The translations under genes and the position numbers were made by a program. The notes under the pieces are model-generated. The model saw only the letters and a list, made by a program, of their open reading frames with translations, did no database searches and was not told the DNA's origin. A DNA stretch of 64,000 nucleotides from Legionella_C dresdenensis (lineage in GTDB: Bacteria; Pseudomonadota; Gammaproteobacteria; Legionellales; Legionellaceae): positions 1 through 64,000 of the forward strand of contig NZ_JBHSAB010000001.1 in the NCBI RefSeq assembly GCF_042649825.1, written 5' to 3'. This document shows, piece by piece, positions 43,827 through 52,279 of this stretch (the stretch's first letter is position 1; each line of letters starts with the position of its first letter).

Positions 43827-44402
43827 ATGCCGATACAGCTACTGGAAAAATGGATAAAGGAAGAAAAAGATATTGGTGCTCCTAATCCGCAACAAGCAAT
43901 ATTATCTACGGCGACAAAAGAAGGAATACCTCATTCTCGAGTGGTCGCTATTAGAGAAATTACTCCTCAAGGTATCTTATTTTTTACACAAAAAGGAACG
44001 AGAAAAGTAACTGAAATAGCAGACAATCCTCGTGTCAGCCTTGCATTCTGGTTTGAATTAATACAAAGAAGCGTTATATTAGAAGCTTTTATTGAAGCTC
44101 TTAGCGAGGGAGAAAATAAGGCATATTGGTCGGCTTATCCCAGAATCGCTCAACTTAGATTTCTTGCCTATGCACCTACCTCAAGCCAGCCAATCGACTC
44201 AAAACAGATCCTGGAAGACAAAAAATCTGCAATTGAACAGGAATATAGAGATAAAGAATTACCTTATACCCCATTGTATTGCGGTTATCGCATCATCCCC
44301 CAAAAATTTACTTTTTACCAATATCGCACCGATGAGCTTTCTGATGTTTCTCAATACGTTTTACAAGATGGCAAGTGGCAAAAGCAAATCATCTCACCTT
44401 AA
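43827..44402 (+). CDS. pdxH: Pyridoxamine 5'-phosphate oxidase family protein, probably PdxH
   Basis: FMN enzyme making pyridoxal 5'-phosphate from PNP or PMP. 191 aa; the flavin-binding split barrel has AILSTATKEGIPHSRVVAIREI, GILFFTQKGTRKVTEIADNPR and LAFWFE. The substrate motifs are weaker than usual: QQSV..(S)S(Q) appears as YAPTSSQPI, and the C-terminus ends KWQKQIISP in place of W-x-x-x-RLAP. It is somewhat shorter than E. coli PdxH, so a PhzG-like or other PNPOx activity cannot be ruled out. Confidence 0.75.
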   Translation: MPIQLLEKWIKEEKDIGAPNPQQAILSTATKEGIPHSRVVAIREITPQGILFFTQKGTRKVTEIADNPRVSLAFWFELIQRSVILEAFIEALSEGENKAYWSAYPRIAQLRFLAYAPTSSQPIDSKQILEDKKSAIEQEYRDKELPYTPLYCGYRIIPQKFTFYQYRTDELSDVSQYVLQDGKWQKQIISP

Positions 44403-44540
44403 AACCATGGATAAGAGATAAAATTGGTCTGGTTAAGTGCATGAGTGAGCATGCGTGGAGGGCATAATCCAGCGAGCGTTTACAAAAGAGGGGAATATTA
44501 GATGGGCTGTATGAATATTAAACCGATTCTTCCTAATCCG

Positions 44541-44652
44541 TCAAATTTTGCTCGCCACATTATAAAATGTGGCTGCACTTATGACATGTTCGCGGCAAAG
44601 CTCTGAAACAGGAGTTCCGCCTTCCGCCGATTTAAAATCGATAGAATTCATA
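44541..44652 (-). pseudogene. Remnant of an IS3-family transposase orfA
   Basis: Minus-strand translation gives FKSAEGGTPVSELCREH then VISAATFYNVASKI and a stop. This matches the N-terminal helix-turn-helix of IS3/IS911-type OrfA (QAEAGxPVAELCRxHGISDATFYNWRSKYGG). Only about 36 residues survive; the rest of orfA, orfB and the element's ends are not visible. It abuts the 3' end of the SDR gene (stop at 44659), so the insertion or its decay may have reshaped that end. Confidence 0.7.
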
Positions 44653-44658
44653 AATAAA

Positions 44659-45453
44659 TTAGAAAGGAAAGGGAGGAAGCTGACTCTTATCTCTAAGCCA
44701 GAATGGATGATGCCATTCTTCATAGATGGAAACGGGCATATTGCTTTGCTTAAATTCATCAAAAGATAAGCCGCAAAGAAACCATTTAAGGAATTTCCCG
44801 CAAGTTTCTGGACTTATTAATTGACCAGACTGATAAGCCTCATCAAACATTTGATGTAAATGAAATGAAGTTGTTTCTCTTAAAATTTTTTGAATTTTTG
44901 TATCCACTTCCCCTGGAATAACACAGGATACACCGATATTTTTTTCGGCTAACTCTTTTCTCACAATAGCCGTTACTTCATCCAAACCTGCTTTACTTGC
45001 ACAGTATGTTGAACTTTCTTTAAGTTTCAAAGTGGCTGCCCTTGATGTAACAAATAAAATCCGAGACTTCTCAGGCATCCGTACCGCAAGAAGTGCCGTT
45101 AGTTTCATTGGAGCTAATAAATTAACCTGGAAAACTGCGTCAATACTGTCACAATCATATTCAGTTAACGGACGTGGGGGGCTTTTCATTCCTGCATTAT
45201 GAACTAAAAGATGAAGGGGTATTCCAGATTCATTAATAATTTTTGCAACCTGTTCAATATCACTATTTCGGGTAAAATCCGATTGAATGGGAACAAAACG
45301 AGGAAATAGGGCTTTAGTATCTTCTAAACTGCTCACATCCCGCCCTGTTCCATAGACAACCCAACCGTCACCTAAAAGAATTTTAGCGAGTTCAAGACCA
45401 ATTCCATGGCTGGCTCCGGTCACTAACGCAGCTTTATTATTGTTGATGTTCAT
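44659..45453 (-). CDS. Short-chain dehydrogenase/reductase
   Basis: 264 aa from ATG 45453 (the adjacent ATG at 45456 is also possible; AAGGAATG upstream; the open frame begins further back). Classical SDR: VTGASHGIGLELAKIL cofactor site, HNAG (LLVHNAGMKSP), catalytic Ser in LFVTSRAATLK, and YCASKAGLDEV with the YxxxK pair. The substrate is unknown. The C-terminal 20 residues (WHHPFWLRDKSQLPPFPF) are unusual, and the gene ends beside an IS3 remnant, so the tail may not be original. Confidence 0.82.
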   Translation of the reverse strand: MNINNNKAALVTGASHGIGLELAKILLGDGWVVYGTGRDVSSLEDTKALFPRFVPIQSDFTRNSDIEQVAKIINESGIPLHLLVHNAGMKSPPRPLTEYDCDSIDAVFQVNLLAPMKLTALLAVRMPEKSRILFVTSRAATLKLKESSTYCASKAGLDEVTAIVRKELAEKNIGVSCVIPGEVDTKIQKILRETTSFHLHQMFDEAYQSGQLISPETCGKFLKWFLCGLSFDEFKQSNMPVSIYEEWHHPFWLRDKSQLPPFPF

Positions 45454-45675
45454 CATGAGGCATTCCTTGAAACTTAAGTTAATTTCGTGCGATATGGTAA
45501 TCAAAGTTGAATAAAGTTAAAAGTTTATTCCTAATTCACGTGCTACTAATTGAGTATTTTTCAAAAAACCAACGTGTGCTTCAAGCCAGGGCGAGATGAG
45601 AGAGACTCTAAGATTTGCATATAGCCCCTCCTGGATTAACAGAAATCGTTTAGTTAAAGCTCATTGACTTTTTGA

Positions 45676-47040
45676 TTGCATATTAAGTATAGTGATGATT
45701 TATTGTCCTGGGCAATTATTTTGAAAAAAAGCATCCGAAATAAATTTCTGACAATTAGTGATTCTTCTTATTCTAAGCGTGATTCACTCTACTCTTTACA
45801 AGATGATGATGGCAAAGTAAATTTTGGGCTATTGAAGGAAAAAGTAAACACTTGGTGTGAAGATGGAGTAGATTTAAACCATATACTTAAACAGTTAACC
45901 ATTGAACAAGCCAAAGAGCTTTTGCCTTCAATATTCATTACAAAAGTTCTAGGAGACGAGGGCGGATGTTACTGGGCTTTTCGGGGTCTTTCTGTCGAAA
46001 TGGCGGCTGTTCTGGCGGAGTTTCTTGCAAAAAATGTCAGAATATTGCCAAGGCAATTAGGGGAAATGCTAAAAGAGCAACCGACTGAGATTGCAAAAGT
46101 TATCCTTGAAAATTTCAAAACAGAGTTACCTCTCATAATTAAATCTGTAAACGATATTAGTATAGTAGCTTCCTATATTGGAGAATGTACGACTTTTTAC
46201 GAAGAAGTGCTTCCGGTTTTGGATTTGAGTACCATTCTTACCTCTTATCAACATATTAGAACGCTGCCAAGCGGAAAAATATATAAAGAGACGATTGCAA
46301 TACAAATAGCAAAACAGGCGAATACTATCTTCCAAAAAAACCATTTCTCTATGCATGATTTTATGAACATTATTGTTTTTGTTCCCTCAGAAAATACCGA
46401 ATATTACAATTTAATGTACCTGGCCATGCTTCAGGCCTTACCTAAAGTATTAAATTATGCAACAAATAAACAAAATAATGCTGATCCAGTTACTGATGAA
46501 ATCTTTTATTTTTTAAAATATCTAAAAAATTCCAGTCAAGAAGTGCAAAATAAAGTTTGGTCTGCACTGAAAGAACATCTACCCAGGATTATCACTCAAT
46601 CAAAAGAGAAAATGGCCTTACTAAGAGATTATGAGAAATATCCTGAACAGTATTGGCAGTTTCTTTCAATTTTCCCTGACTCATATAAAAGGGATGATTT
46701 AGTGCATTTTTCGCCAGAACGTACTCCCTTGGCTGCTCTAATAATAGAGTTATCGGCTTATAAAAAAGAGCGAAACAAAAACCCTAATAATTACTACTAT
46801 TTTGGTATTTTTAAATGTTTCGGGGCTTACAGTAAAGCGGAAAAATTTGATGCTGTTGATAATTTAATTAAAGCAGTATTCACTCCAGAAAATGCGGAAT
46901 TAGATTCAAAGCATATTGCAGTGCTTTCTCAGGGCAACGTCTCTCGGCTACTTAAACGCTGGGCCAGGGACTATGGTTTGGATTGTGAAAAATTTCTTAA
47001 TGGTTTTCAGAAAAATGATATTTTAATGCAATGTAAATAA
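45676..47040 (+). CDS. Hypothetical helical protein
   Basis: About 454 aa if read from a TTG at 45676; no ATG begins the frame and later TTGs (45706, 45721) are equally likely, so the N-terminus is uncertain. All-helical and charged, with no signal peptide. Weak internal similarity among helices (LLPSIFITKVL, LPLIIKSV, LPRIITQSK) suggests HEAT- or ankyrin-like stacking. Codon use is AT-rich compared with the housekeeping block. I do not recognise a family. It lies between the SDR gene and a toxin-antitoxin locus, in the most accessory-looking part of the window. Confidence 0.6.
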   Translation: MHIKYSDDLLSWAIILKKSIRNKFLTISDSSYSKRDSLYSLQDDDGKVNFGLLKEKVNTWCEDGVDLNHILKQLTIEQAKELLPSIFITKVLGDEGGCYWAFRGLSVEMAAVLAEFLAKNVRILPRQLGEMLKEQPTEIAKVILENFKTELPLIIKSVNDISIVASYIGECTTFYEEVLPVLDLSTILTSYQHIRTLPSGKIYKETIAIQIAKQANTIFQKNHFSMHDFMNIIVFVPSENTEYYNLMYLAMLQALPKVLNYATNKQNNADPVTDEIFYFLKYLKNSSQEVQNKVWSALKEHLPRIITQSKEKMALLRDYEKYPEQYWQFLSIFPDSYKRDDLVHFSPERTPLAALIIELSAYKKERNKNPNNYYYFGIFKCFGAYSKAEKFDAVDNLIKAVFTPENAELDSKHIAVLSQGNVSRLLKRWARDYGLDCEKFLNGFQKNDILMQCK

Positions 47041-47118
47041 TGTATTAAAGCCAAAAAACAAATCGGATTGCAGTAGCAGTGGTGCTTTTTGCAAAATGGC
47101 AATAGCAGAATTTATCAT

Positions 47119-47152
47119 AATAAGTCTGATTATTTTGATAATCAGACTTATT
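47119..47152. terminator. Perfect 15-bp hairpin, possible terminator
   Basis: AATAAGTCTGATTAT and its exact complement are separated by TTTG, giving a 15-bp stem with a 4-base loop, about 80 bp after the upstream stop. There is no T-run behind it, so factor-independent termination is doubtful. The rest of 47041-47344 shows no convincing gene. Confidence 0.45.
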
Positions 47153-47344
47153 GCTAGACGGGAGGGGGCAGTCCGCCAATATAGGATTAAATTAATTACC
47201 TTGCTCTCATACAGGATAATGAAAGGTAAGACTAATTATCATTATCTTTATTATCTTCAATATACTCATCTACCCATTAGTAATTAATTTTAATATTGAG
47301 TTTTATTTCCAGTTGTAGATTTTAGTAGAAATATAATAAACAAT

Positions 47345-47390
47345 GTAGACAAGTAACTACTTTTGTTCTATATTGTAGATATGTAACTAC
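47345..47390. promoter_or_regulatory. Two direct GTAG-N8-CTAC operator-like sites for the toxin-antitoxin pair
   Basis: GTAGACAAGTAACTAC (47345-47360) and GTAGATATGTAACTAC (47375-47390) are near-palindromes exactly 30 bp apart, ending 16 bp before the antitoxin ATG. Phd-type antitoxins repress their own promoters by binding such repeated palindromes, so autoregulation is likely. Confidence 0.65.
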
Positions 47391-47406
47391 AGATAATGGA
47401 TTGGCA

Positions 47407-47664
47407 ATGGCAATTTCAACTTTTTCTAGTCGTGAATTTAATCAAGACGTCAGTAAAATAAAGAAGGCTTCTGCGCATGGGCCTGTTTTTATTACTGATA
47501 GAGGTCATCCGGCTCATGTACTTTTAACAATTGAAGACTATTTAAAATTAACTAAAACTAAAGAAACAATAGTAGATTTGTTAGCTATGCCTGATACAAC
47601 AGATATAGCCTTTGAGGCACCAAAGCTAAAAGGAAATATTTATCGTACAGAGGAGTTTGATTAA
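47407..47664 (+). CDS. Phd/YefM-family antitoxin
   Basis: 85-aa antitoxin and probable autorepressor. The N-terminal DNA-binding fold reads MAISTFSSREFNQDVSKIKK and GPVFITDRGHPAHVLLTIEDYLKL, both typical of Phd/YefM. The C-terminal tail (FEAPKLKGNIYRTEEFD) is the segment that normally wraps the toxin. ATG at 47407; the TTG two codons upstream is rejected. The stop overlaps the toxin start by one base (TAATG). Confidence 0.9.
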   Translation: MAISTFSSREFNQDVSKIKKASAHGPVFITDRGHPAHVLLTIEDYLKLTKTKETIVDLLAMPDTTDIAFEAPKLKGNIYRTEEFD

Positions 47665-48080
47665 TGTATTTAATAGATACAAATGTTGTATCAGAAATAA
47701 GAAAAGGCGCCAAAGCTAATATTAATGTAATATCGTGGGCTAAAGCCGAGTCTACGGCATCTTTATTTTTATCAGTAATTAGCATACTTGAGCTAGAAAT
47801 GGAGGTTTTACAGAAGGAACGTGTAGACCCCTCTCAGGGAGCGATTTTGCGCACGTGGCTTAATACCCATGTGCTACCTGCCTTTTCAGAACGAATTTTA
47901 AACATAGATGTTGCAGTAGCACAACGTTGTGCTAAGCTCCATATACCTGATCGTCGGTCAGAAAGAGATGCATTAATTGCTGCTACAGCTTTAGTTCATG
48001 GATTTGTGGTTGTAACAAGAAATATAAAAGATTTTGAAGATTCAGGTGTAGAGTTACTAAACCCTTGGGAATCTCGGTAA
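47664..48080 (+). CDS. vapC: VapC/FitB-family PIN-domain toxin ribonuclease
   Basis: 138-aa PIN-domain endoribonuclease. Acidic active-site residues are in place: Asp5 in YLIDTNVVSE, Glu43 in SILELEMEV, Asp102 in RDALIAATAL and Asp123 in NIKDFE. The ILELE...VHGFVVVTRNIKDFEDSGVELLNPW pattern (split by its variable middle) matches the FitB subgroup. It is translationally coupled to the Phd-type antitoxin. Chromosomal PIN toxins usually cut tRNA or rRNA; the target here is unknown. Confidence 0.92.
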   Translation: MYLIDTNVVSEIRKGAKANINVISWAKAESTASLFLSVISILELEMEVLQKERVDPSQGAILRTWLNTHVLPAFSERILNIDVAVAQRCAKLHIPDRRSERDALIAATALVHGFVVVTRNIKDFEDSGVELLNPWESR

Positions 48081-48121
48081 GGGAACAAAATAATGACACG
48101 CTCTTATATTAGATACTCCAA

Positions 48122-50179
48122 CTAGATCGCTAACTTCACTGGCGGCTGCTCATTCCGAATAGCCTCTACCACTTCTAGAAAATCACTGTTTATGAATTTA
48201 GTTTGGAGGGTCTGATAATCATTTAACATTGTATTTAAAGCTAAATCAGAAAATTCTTTCATACAAAGTGCTGCCTTTTCATAACTAGCAGTTAGTATTT
48301 CTTTCTTGAGCAAAAGATTAGAATTAAATTGTGAGTTCTCGTGAATTCTTTGATGAATTAGACATAGAAAAAAAGTGATGTTAAAAGCAAATTTTGCTGA
48401 GATAGATGGACAAAAATTATCTTTTTGTGCGTCAAGGTCTATGTTTAATAATGCTTTGGTTTCATGTGATTGCCATTTATCTACCAAAATTGGGGCGTGG
48501 CGAGTTTTTGTGTATTTGCAAAACTCATAAAAACTAAAAGCAGGATTCTCAAAAACAGAAAAATCATGACGGCCTAAACCACGATCTGCCTCAACTACTA
48601 TATGAGAATTAGGCCCTGTTTTGACAAAACCCGTTACTGCGATATGCGAGCTGCCAAAACCATCGTAAATATATATTGGAAGAATAACAGGTTTGCCTTG
48701 ATTGTATTCTTCATAAAGAGATTCAGGATTATAATCACCATTTTCGCTATATAAAGAAGTAAGACGCGTATTTAATTGATTTACCATCGAAGAAGGTAAG
48801 TCAATCTTAAGTGCATTAGCTATATTGCGTTTGAAATACAAATCCAAGAGAAAATTCCAATAGGCCTGAGGATCCTGCATATCGGCATGTTTACATACCG
48901 TACCATTGGAAAAGCTGATTCCTGGAATTTCCAAAAATAATGCGATGAATTTTTGTAATCTTATCGCCTTAAATGCTTCATGATGATTTACTCTCAAATT
49001 GAGAAAAGGTAAATAACCAAGAAGAGTCATATCAGTCCTCTTTTGTGGCGCATCTCTTAGACTAAGACTAAGATCCCCTCCATTTTCCATATAAACATCA
49101 AGTCTACGTTGCTTTTTAGACGTAAGAGTATAACGAGATCCGATGCTTTGCTCCAACAAGCTAACGCCGTCTCTGTTTGTTATATTAGTATTAGCCCCAA
49201 ACTTAATAAGTAACTTGGTAATCTTAGGTTTATGATAAAACCGGAAAAGTAACTTGGCAGCAAATTCTTTTCTAGTAGTTAGAAAAGCTGGATTATCTTT
49301 GAATAGGCGCCCTGCAATATCAAGTTTTTTACGGGATAAAGCATTCTCTACAATTTGCTCTAATTGACTATAAAATTCTTCAGTTTTTTCTTTTTTATTA
49401 AAATATATAAAAAAATTGTTATACAGAGATTCATTATTAATTTGTTTCTCTATTAAACGCATCAAAGTGCCTTTTAGATCCAGCTCCCCATGAGGAAAAA
49501 TAGCCATTAGAAGGTTAAGTAATTGCTCGTCAGTCCGACACCTTACTGCACGATTTACCATTTGGAGATTTTCAACTAACCACCCTTTTCTCTCCTCAAG
49601 AAATTGCAGAATCGCACTGCCATTTGCATTATTCTGTTCAAAAAATTCAAAAAGATTTGTGAGTACCTGCTCAGGGTAGAGTAAAAACAGAGTATCGATA
49701 TGATGAAAAGCTTTATAGATACATAGATGACTTAGGATATAACCAAGATCTTGTTTACTGGGTTTTGGATATTTACTAAGGAATCGTTTTAGAAGCAACA
49801 TAAATAAACTTAAATTTTGATTTTGCCTGAATATAGTGCAAATAGAGACGCAATCAACTTTAAAGTTTTTTTCATAAAGATGATTGATCAGCGCATTGTT
49901 TCCAATCTGATGAGCATTTATAAGCATAGTTAATTTTTGTTTTTCATTAAGATGAACCTGTTTTTTTTCCAGTTCAAGAAAGTCTGAACTGTTTTCTGCT
50001 TCTATAGCACGCTTAATTAATTCGTTGAGGCGCCTATTATCATATTTTTTTTTCAACAATAATGTTGTAATTGTTGCTGCAAGCGGCACAGGACCAAAGA
50101 AAAAATAAATAGCCCCAGCGGCTACTCCTGCAAAGACGAGTTTTTGTTCAAAGTCTGATACAGGAAGTAAGTTAGGCAT
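48122..50179 (-). CDS. Ankyrin-repeat protein with possible C-terminal His-Asp-Cys protease domain
   Basis: 685 aa. An N-terminal hydrophobic segment (VFAGVAAGAIYFFFGPVPLAA) is followed by ankyrin-like repeats, the clearest at about 320-345 (LLIKFGANTNITNRDGVSLLE). The C-terminal third has GFGSSHIAVTGF (His512), HIVVEADRG (Asp532), then DNFCPSISAKFAF (Cys590). The order His-Asp-Cys and the SAK helix after the Cys resemble the CE-clan candidate at 35.8-37.5 kb (NCGRISAK), but spacing is looser and the Gln sits 5 rather than 6 residues before Cys. Effector-like; activity unproven. Confidence 0.65.
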   Translation of the reverse strand: MPNLLPVSDFEQKLVFAGVAAGAIYFFFGPVPLAATITTLLLKKKYDNRRLNELIKRAIEAENSSDFLELEKKQVHLNEKQKLTMLINAHQIGNNALINHLYEKNFKVDCVSICTIFRQNQNLSLFMLLLKRFLSKYPKPSKQDLGYILSHLCIYKAFHHIDTLFLLYPEQVLTNLFEFFEQNNANGSAILQFLEERKGWLVENLQMVNRAVRCRTDEQLLNLLMAIFPHGELDLKGTLMRLIEKQINNESLYNNFFIYFNKKEKTEEFYSQLEQIVENALSRKKLDIAGRLFKDNPAFLTTRKEFAAKLLFRFYHKPKITKLLIKFGANTNITNRDGVSLLEQSIGSRYTLTSKKQRRLDVYMENGGDLSLSLRDAPQKRTDMTLLGYLPFLNLRVNHHEAFKAIRLQKFIALFLEIPGISFSNGTVCKHADMQDPQAYWNFLLDLYFKRNIANALKIDLPSSMVNQLNTRLTSLYSENGDYNPESLYEEYNQGKPVILPIYIYDGFGSSHIAVTGFVKTGPNSHIVVEADRGLGRHDFSVFENPAFSFYEFCKYTKTRHAPILVDKWQSHETKALLNIDLDAQKDNFCPSISAKFAFNITFFLCLIHQRIHENSQFNSNLLLKKEILTASYEKAALCMKEFSDLALNTMLNDYQTLQTKFINSDFLEVVEAIRNEQPPVKLAI

Positions 50180-50330
50180 AAAAGATCACTTTGATTCTTT
50201 AAATGAAATACTTTAATACATAGTGATCTATTATTCAACTTAACAAGGCTTTACATTTATTAATAAAAAATTTAAGTGGTAAGTATTTACCATAGCTTAA
50301 GTGCGTTGCAATAATTTTTTGTAATAGCAT

Positions 50331-50373
50331 TTGAGAAATGGATTCCCGCCTTCGCGGGAATGACAGTATCTTA
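50331..50373. repeat. REP-like CCCGCGAAGGCGGG hairpin
   Basis: Reverse complement of the 24983-25026 repeat with one base missing, including its flanks (TGAGAAATGG... and ...GACAGTATC). It lies just beyond the 3' end of a minus-strand gene. Confidence 0.85.
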
Positions 50374-50385
50374 ACTGATAAAAAT

Positions 50386-50772
50386 TTATTCTTTAAATCC
50401 TTTGTAACAGAGGAATAGCCCAAGAAGTAAATCAAGGCCTGCAGCAGCATAAGTCATGTATATATTTTCCACGAATGACAAAGAAACTGTGTCAATAAAA
50501 TGTGGAAGGAAGATAATACCTATGCCTTTTAATAAAACGATCCAGGCTATAATTGTGATTAAAAGCCGCCAATTCCATTGCCAGATATTGTGGCTTACAA
50601 CCATTAGTATCCCTAAAATCAAGGTAAAAAATCCAGTTACAAACATCAATGTCGGATCATGAATTAAACGCTGTACATATCCTGTAAATTGCTGCATGTC
50701 GACATACATTGCAACTGAAACAATGATAAAATAAATACCCAGCACTTTACTTAAAAATTTTGAGGTGTCCAT
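50386..50772 (-). CDS. Small four-helix integral membrane protein
   Basis: 128 aa with four hydrophobic segments (VLGIYFIIVSVAMYV, LMFVTGFFTLILGILMVV, LLITIIAWIVLLKGIGIIF, YAAAGLDLLLGLFLCY) and short loops. ATG with AGGATAGC upstream. No family motif recognised, so no function is offered. It stands alone. Confidence 0.75.
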   Translation of the reverse strand: MDTSKFLSKVLGIYFIIVSVAMYVDMQQFTGYVQRLIHDPTLMFVTGFFTLILGILMVVSHNIWQWNWRLLITIIAWIVLLKGIGIIFLPHFIDTVSLSFVENIYMTYAAAGLDLLLGLFLCYKGFKE

Positions 50773-50844
50773 TTTTGCTATCCTTAGTAGTTTTTTATTA
50801 ATTATAGGATTACTTTTAATATTTGTACAAATTAAGGACAGAAC

Positions 50845-50874
50845 GCTGGCTACATAGGTTGCCTTGTAGCCAGC
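50845..50874. other. 9-bp hairpin in the leader of the exported protein gene
   Basis: GCTGGCTAC and GTAGCCAGC flank a 12-base loop, about 50 bp before the ATG at 50927. It could be a terminator for upstream transcripts or a leader structure; no T-run follows. Confidence 0.4.
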
Positions 50875-50926
50875 TAATTATAAGCGTATGATGTTTGCGA
50901 TTTTTTATTATTACAAGGAATGTGTT

Positions 50927-51322
50927 ATGAAGCGGTTGTTATCGTCATTTTCTCTCGCTCTTATGGTATCCGGTTCAGCGTTTGCCTTAGCTCCCTCCCG
51001 ATGTCCCAGTGCCGAAGCTTTAGCGGCTGTTGGCGTCAATGATGCTGTAGAGACTATTGGCTGGCTGGGATTAAACTGGAGTAATTATTTTGATACTGAC
51101 AATGAATGGAGCCTCCTTGTCTGGGTTGATGTTGCCAAAAATAAAGCGGATGCAATTAAAAAAGCAAATCGTGTGTTGAAAAAGCTTAACAACTCTGGCG
51201 GACCTGAACGGGAAGGCGATTCATGGTTCTGTGCCTATAAGAATAAGAAAAATAACGCCCTGGTTGCAGCCTACACCCCTAAAATTAAAGTAGTTAATCC
51301 CTCCAGATTTATAGGCAAGTAA
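50927..51322 (+). CDS. Small exported protein, DUF4949-like
   Basis: 131 aa from ATG 50927 (AAGGAATGTGTT upstream). Signal peptide KRLLSSFSLALMVSGSAFA, then a compact domain: CPSAEALAAVGVN, WSLLVWVDVAKNKADAIKKAN, SWFCAYKNKKNNALVAAYTP. Two cysteines could pair in the periplasm. It resembles small exported proteins common in Legionella and Coxiella; the DUF number is from memory and not checked. Function unknown. Confidence 0.7.
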   Translation: MKRLLSSFSLALMVSGSAFALAPSRCPSAEALAAVGVNDAVETIGWLGLNWSNYFDTDNEWSLLVWVDVAKNKADAIKKANRVLKKLNNSGGPEREGDSWFCAYKNKKNNALVAAYTPKIKVVNPSRFIGK

Positions 51323-51360
51323 TAGCGACTGGTGCCTCAGATTGGATGAGGCATCGGATT

Positions 51361-52233
51361 TTAAGGCAAACTTGCAAAAAGATGCGTTTGTAAATTAAGA
51401 ATAAAGCCATGTTTCAGGCAATATTCAGCAGCATATTCATGGTTACGCCGGTTTTTTTCCATATCGAGTAAATCAGGCTCCCAGAAACTGACGACCTCGT
51501 TGATTTCAGATCTTTCTTCGAGAGTCAGATCCCTGCCCTCCTCCCGGATTGTTTTCACGCGCTGTGGTTCATTTTTATAGATATTCATTGGACTTATGAA
51601 AACTGGCTTCTTTGTATTTTGCGCCCAATCGTGCGCCCATTCCGGAACATTGTTATATGGGGAAATACCATTTTCTGGCGCGGACATAACAAATTTCAAA
51701 CAATCGGCTCGCGCCAGCATTTTATCTCCTGGCTGTAAATAGCGTACCGGTATTCCTTCTTTCTGCAAACATTTCGGGCTGACAACCAGAGTCACTTGGT
51801 CAGGTAAATCTGGCAGAATGACTGTGCCATTGGATTCAATTTGCATGGTTTGAAAATAATGTTTTGCCGCGTGTAGAAATGGAGCAAGATTAGCCTGCAA
51901 CGCCGGTTCGCCGCCAGTAATGACCAATACCATTTTGCGCGGACTTGATTGTGCCCATTCAGGAGTAACCATTTCACGGCTGTTAAAAAACTGATTTATT
52001 ACCTGTTCAGCTTCCTCGAATAATGCCTGAAAGGATTTCCAGTCACCGGAGTCAAAATAAGTATCGCAAAAAGAACAGGCAAGATTGCATTTCGCCAGCC
52101 GGATAAAATAGGCGGGCTGCCCGCGATAAGGCCCTTCACCCTGCAAAGTAAAAAATCGGCTGGTAACAAATAGTTCATCTGATTTTGCCGAATTAAAAAA
52201 GGACTTACCGACAACTTCATTAAGACCAAACAC
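51361..52233 (-). CDS. queE: 7-carboxy-7-deazaguanine synthase QueE
   Basis: Radical-SAM enzyme converting 6-carboxytetrahydropterin to 7-carboxy-7-deazaguanine in queuosine synthesis. N-terminal FTLQGEGPYRGQPAYFIRL, then the cluster ligands C49, C53, C56 in KCNLACSFCDTYF. The substrate/SAM GGEPALQ motif (VITGGEPALQANL) and SPK (VVSPKC) are present. At 290 aa it is longer than the roughly 220 aa of E. coli QueE; the extra length lies in the middle and C-terminus, as in some other subclasses. No other que gene is in the window. Confidence 0.92.
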   Translation of the reverse strand: MFGLNEVVGKSFFNSAKSDELFVTSRFFTLQGEGPYRGQPAYFIRLAKCNLACSFCDTYFDSGDWKSFQALFEEAEQVINQFFNSREMVTPEWAQSSPRKMVLVITGGEPALQANLAPFLHAAKHYFQTMQIESNGTVILPDLPDQVTLVVSPKCLQKEGIPVRYLQPGDKMLARADCLKFVMSAPENGISPYNNVPEWAHDWAQNTKKPVFISPMNIYKNEPQRVKTIREEGRDLTLEERSEINEVVSFWEPDLLDMEKNRRNHEYAAEYCLKHGFILNLQTHLFASLP

Positions 52234-52279
52234 AACTTTGCCCTTTTCAAAACAAATTAAAAGGCTATTATAGCGAAAT

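Noticed and set aside
44569..44769. Plus-strand frame overlapping the SDR end
   Set aside because: It is antisense to both the IS3 orfA remnant and the SDR gene, and the minus-strand readings have clear family motifs.
47096..47287. 63-codon plus-strand frame starting MAIAEFIIISLIILIIRL
   Set aside because: The hydrophobic start is the left arm and loop of a perfect 15-bp hairpin; no Shine-Dalgarno and no recognisable protein after it.
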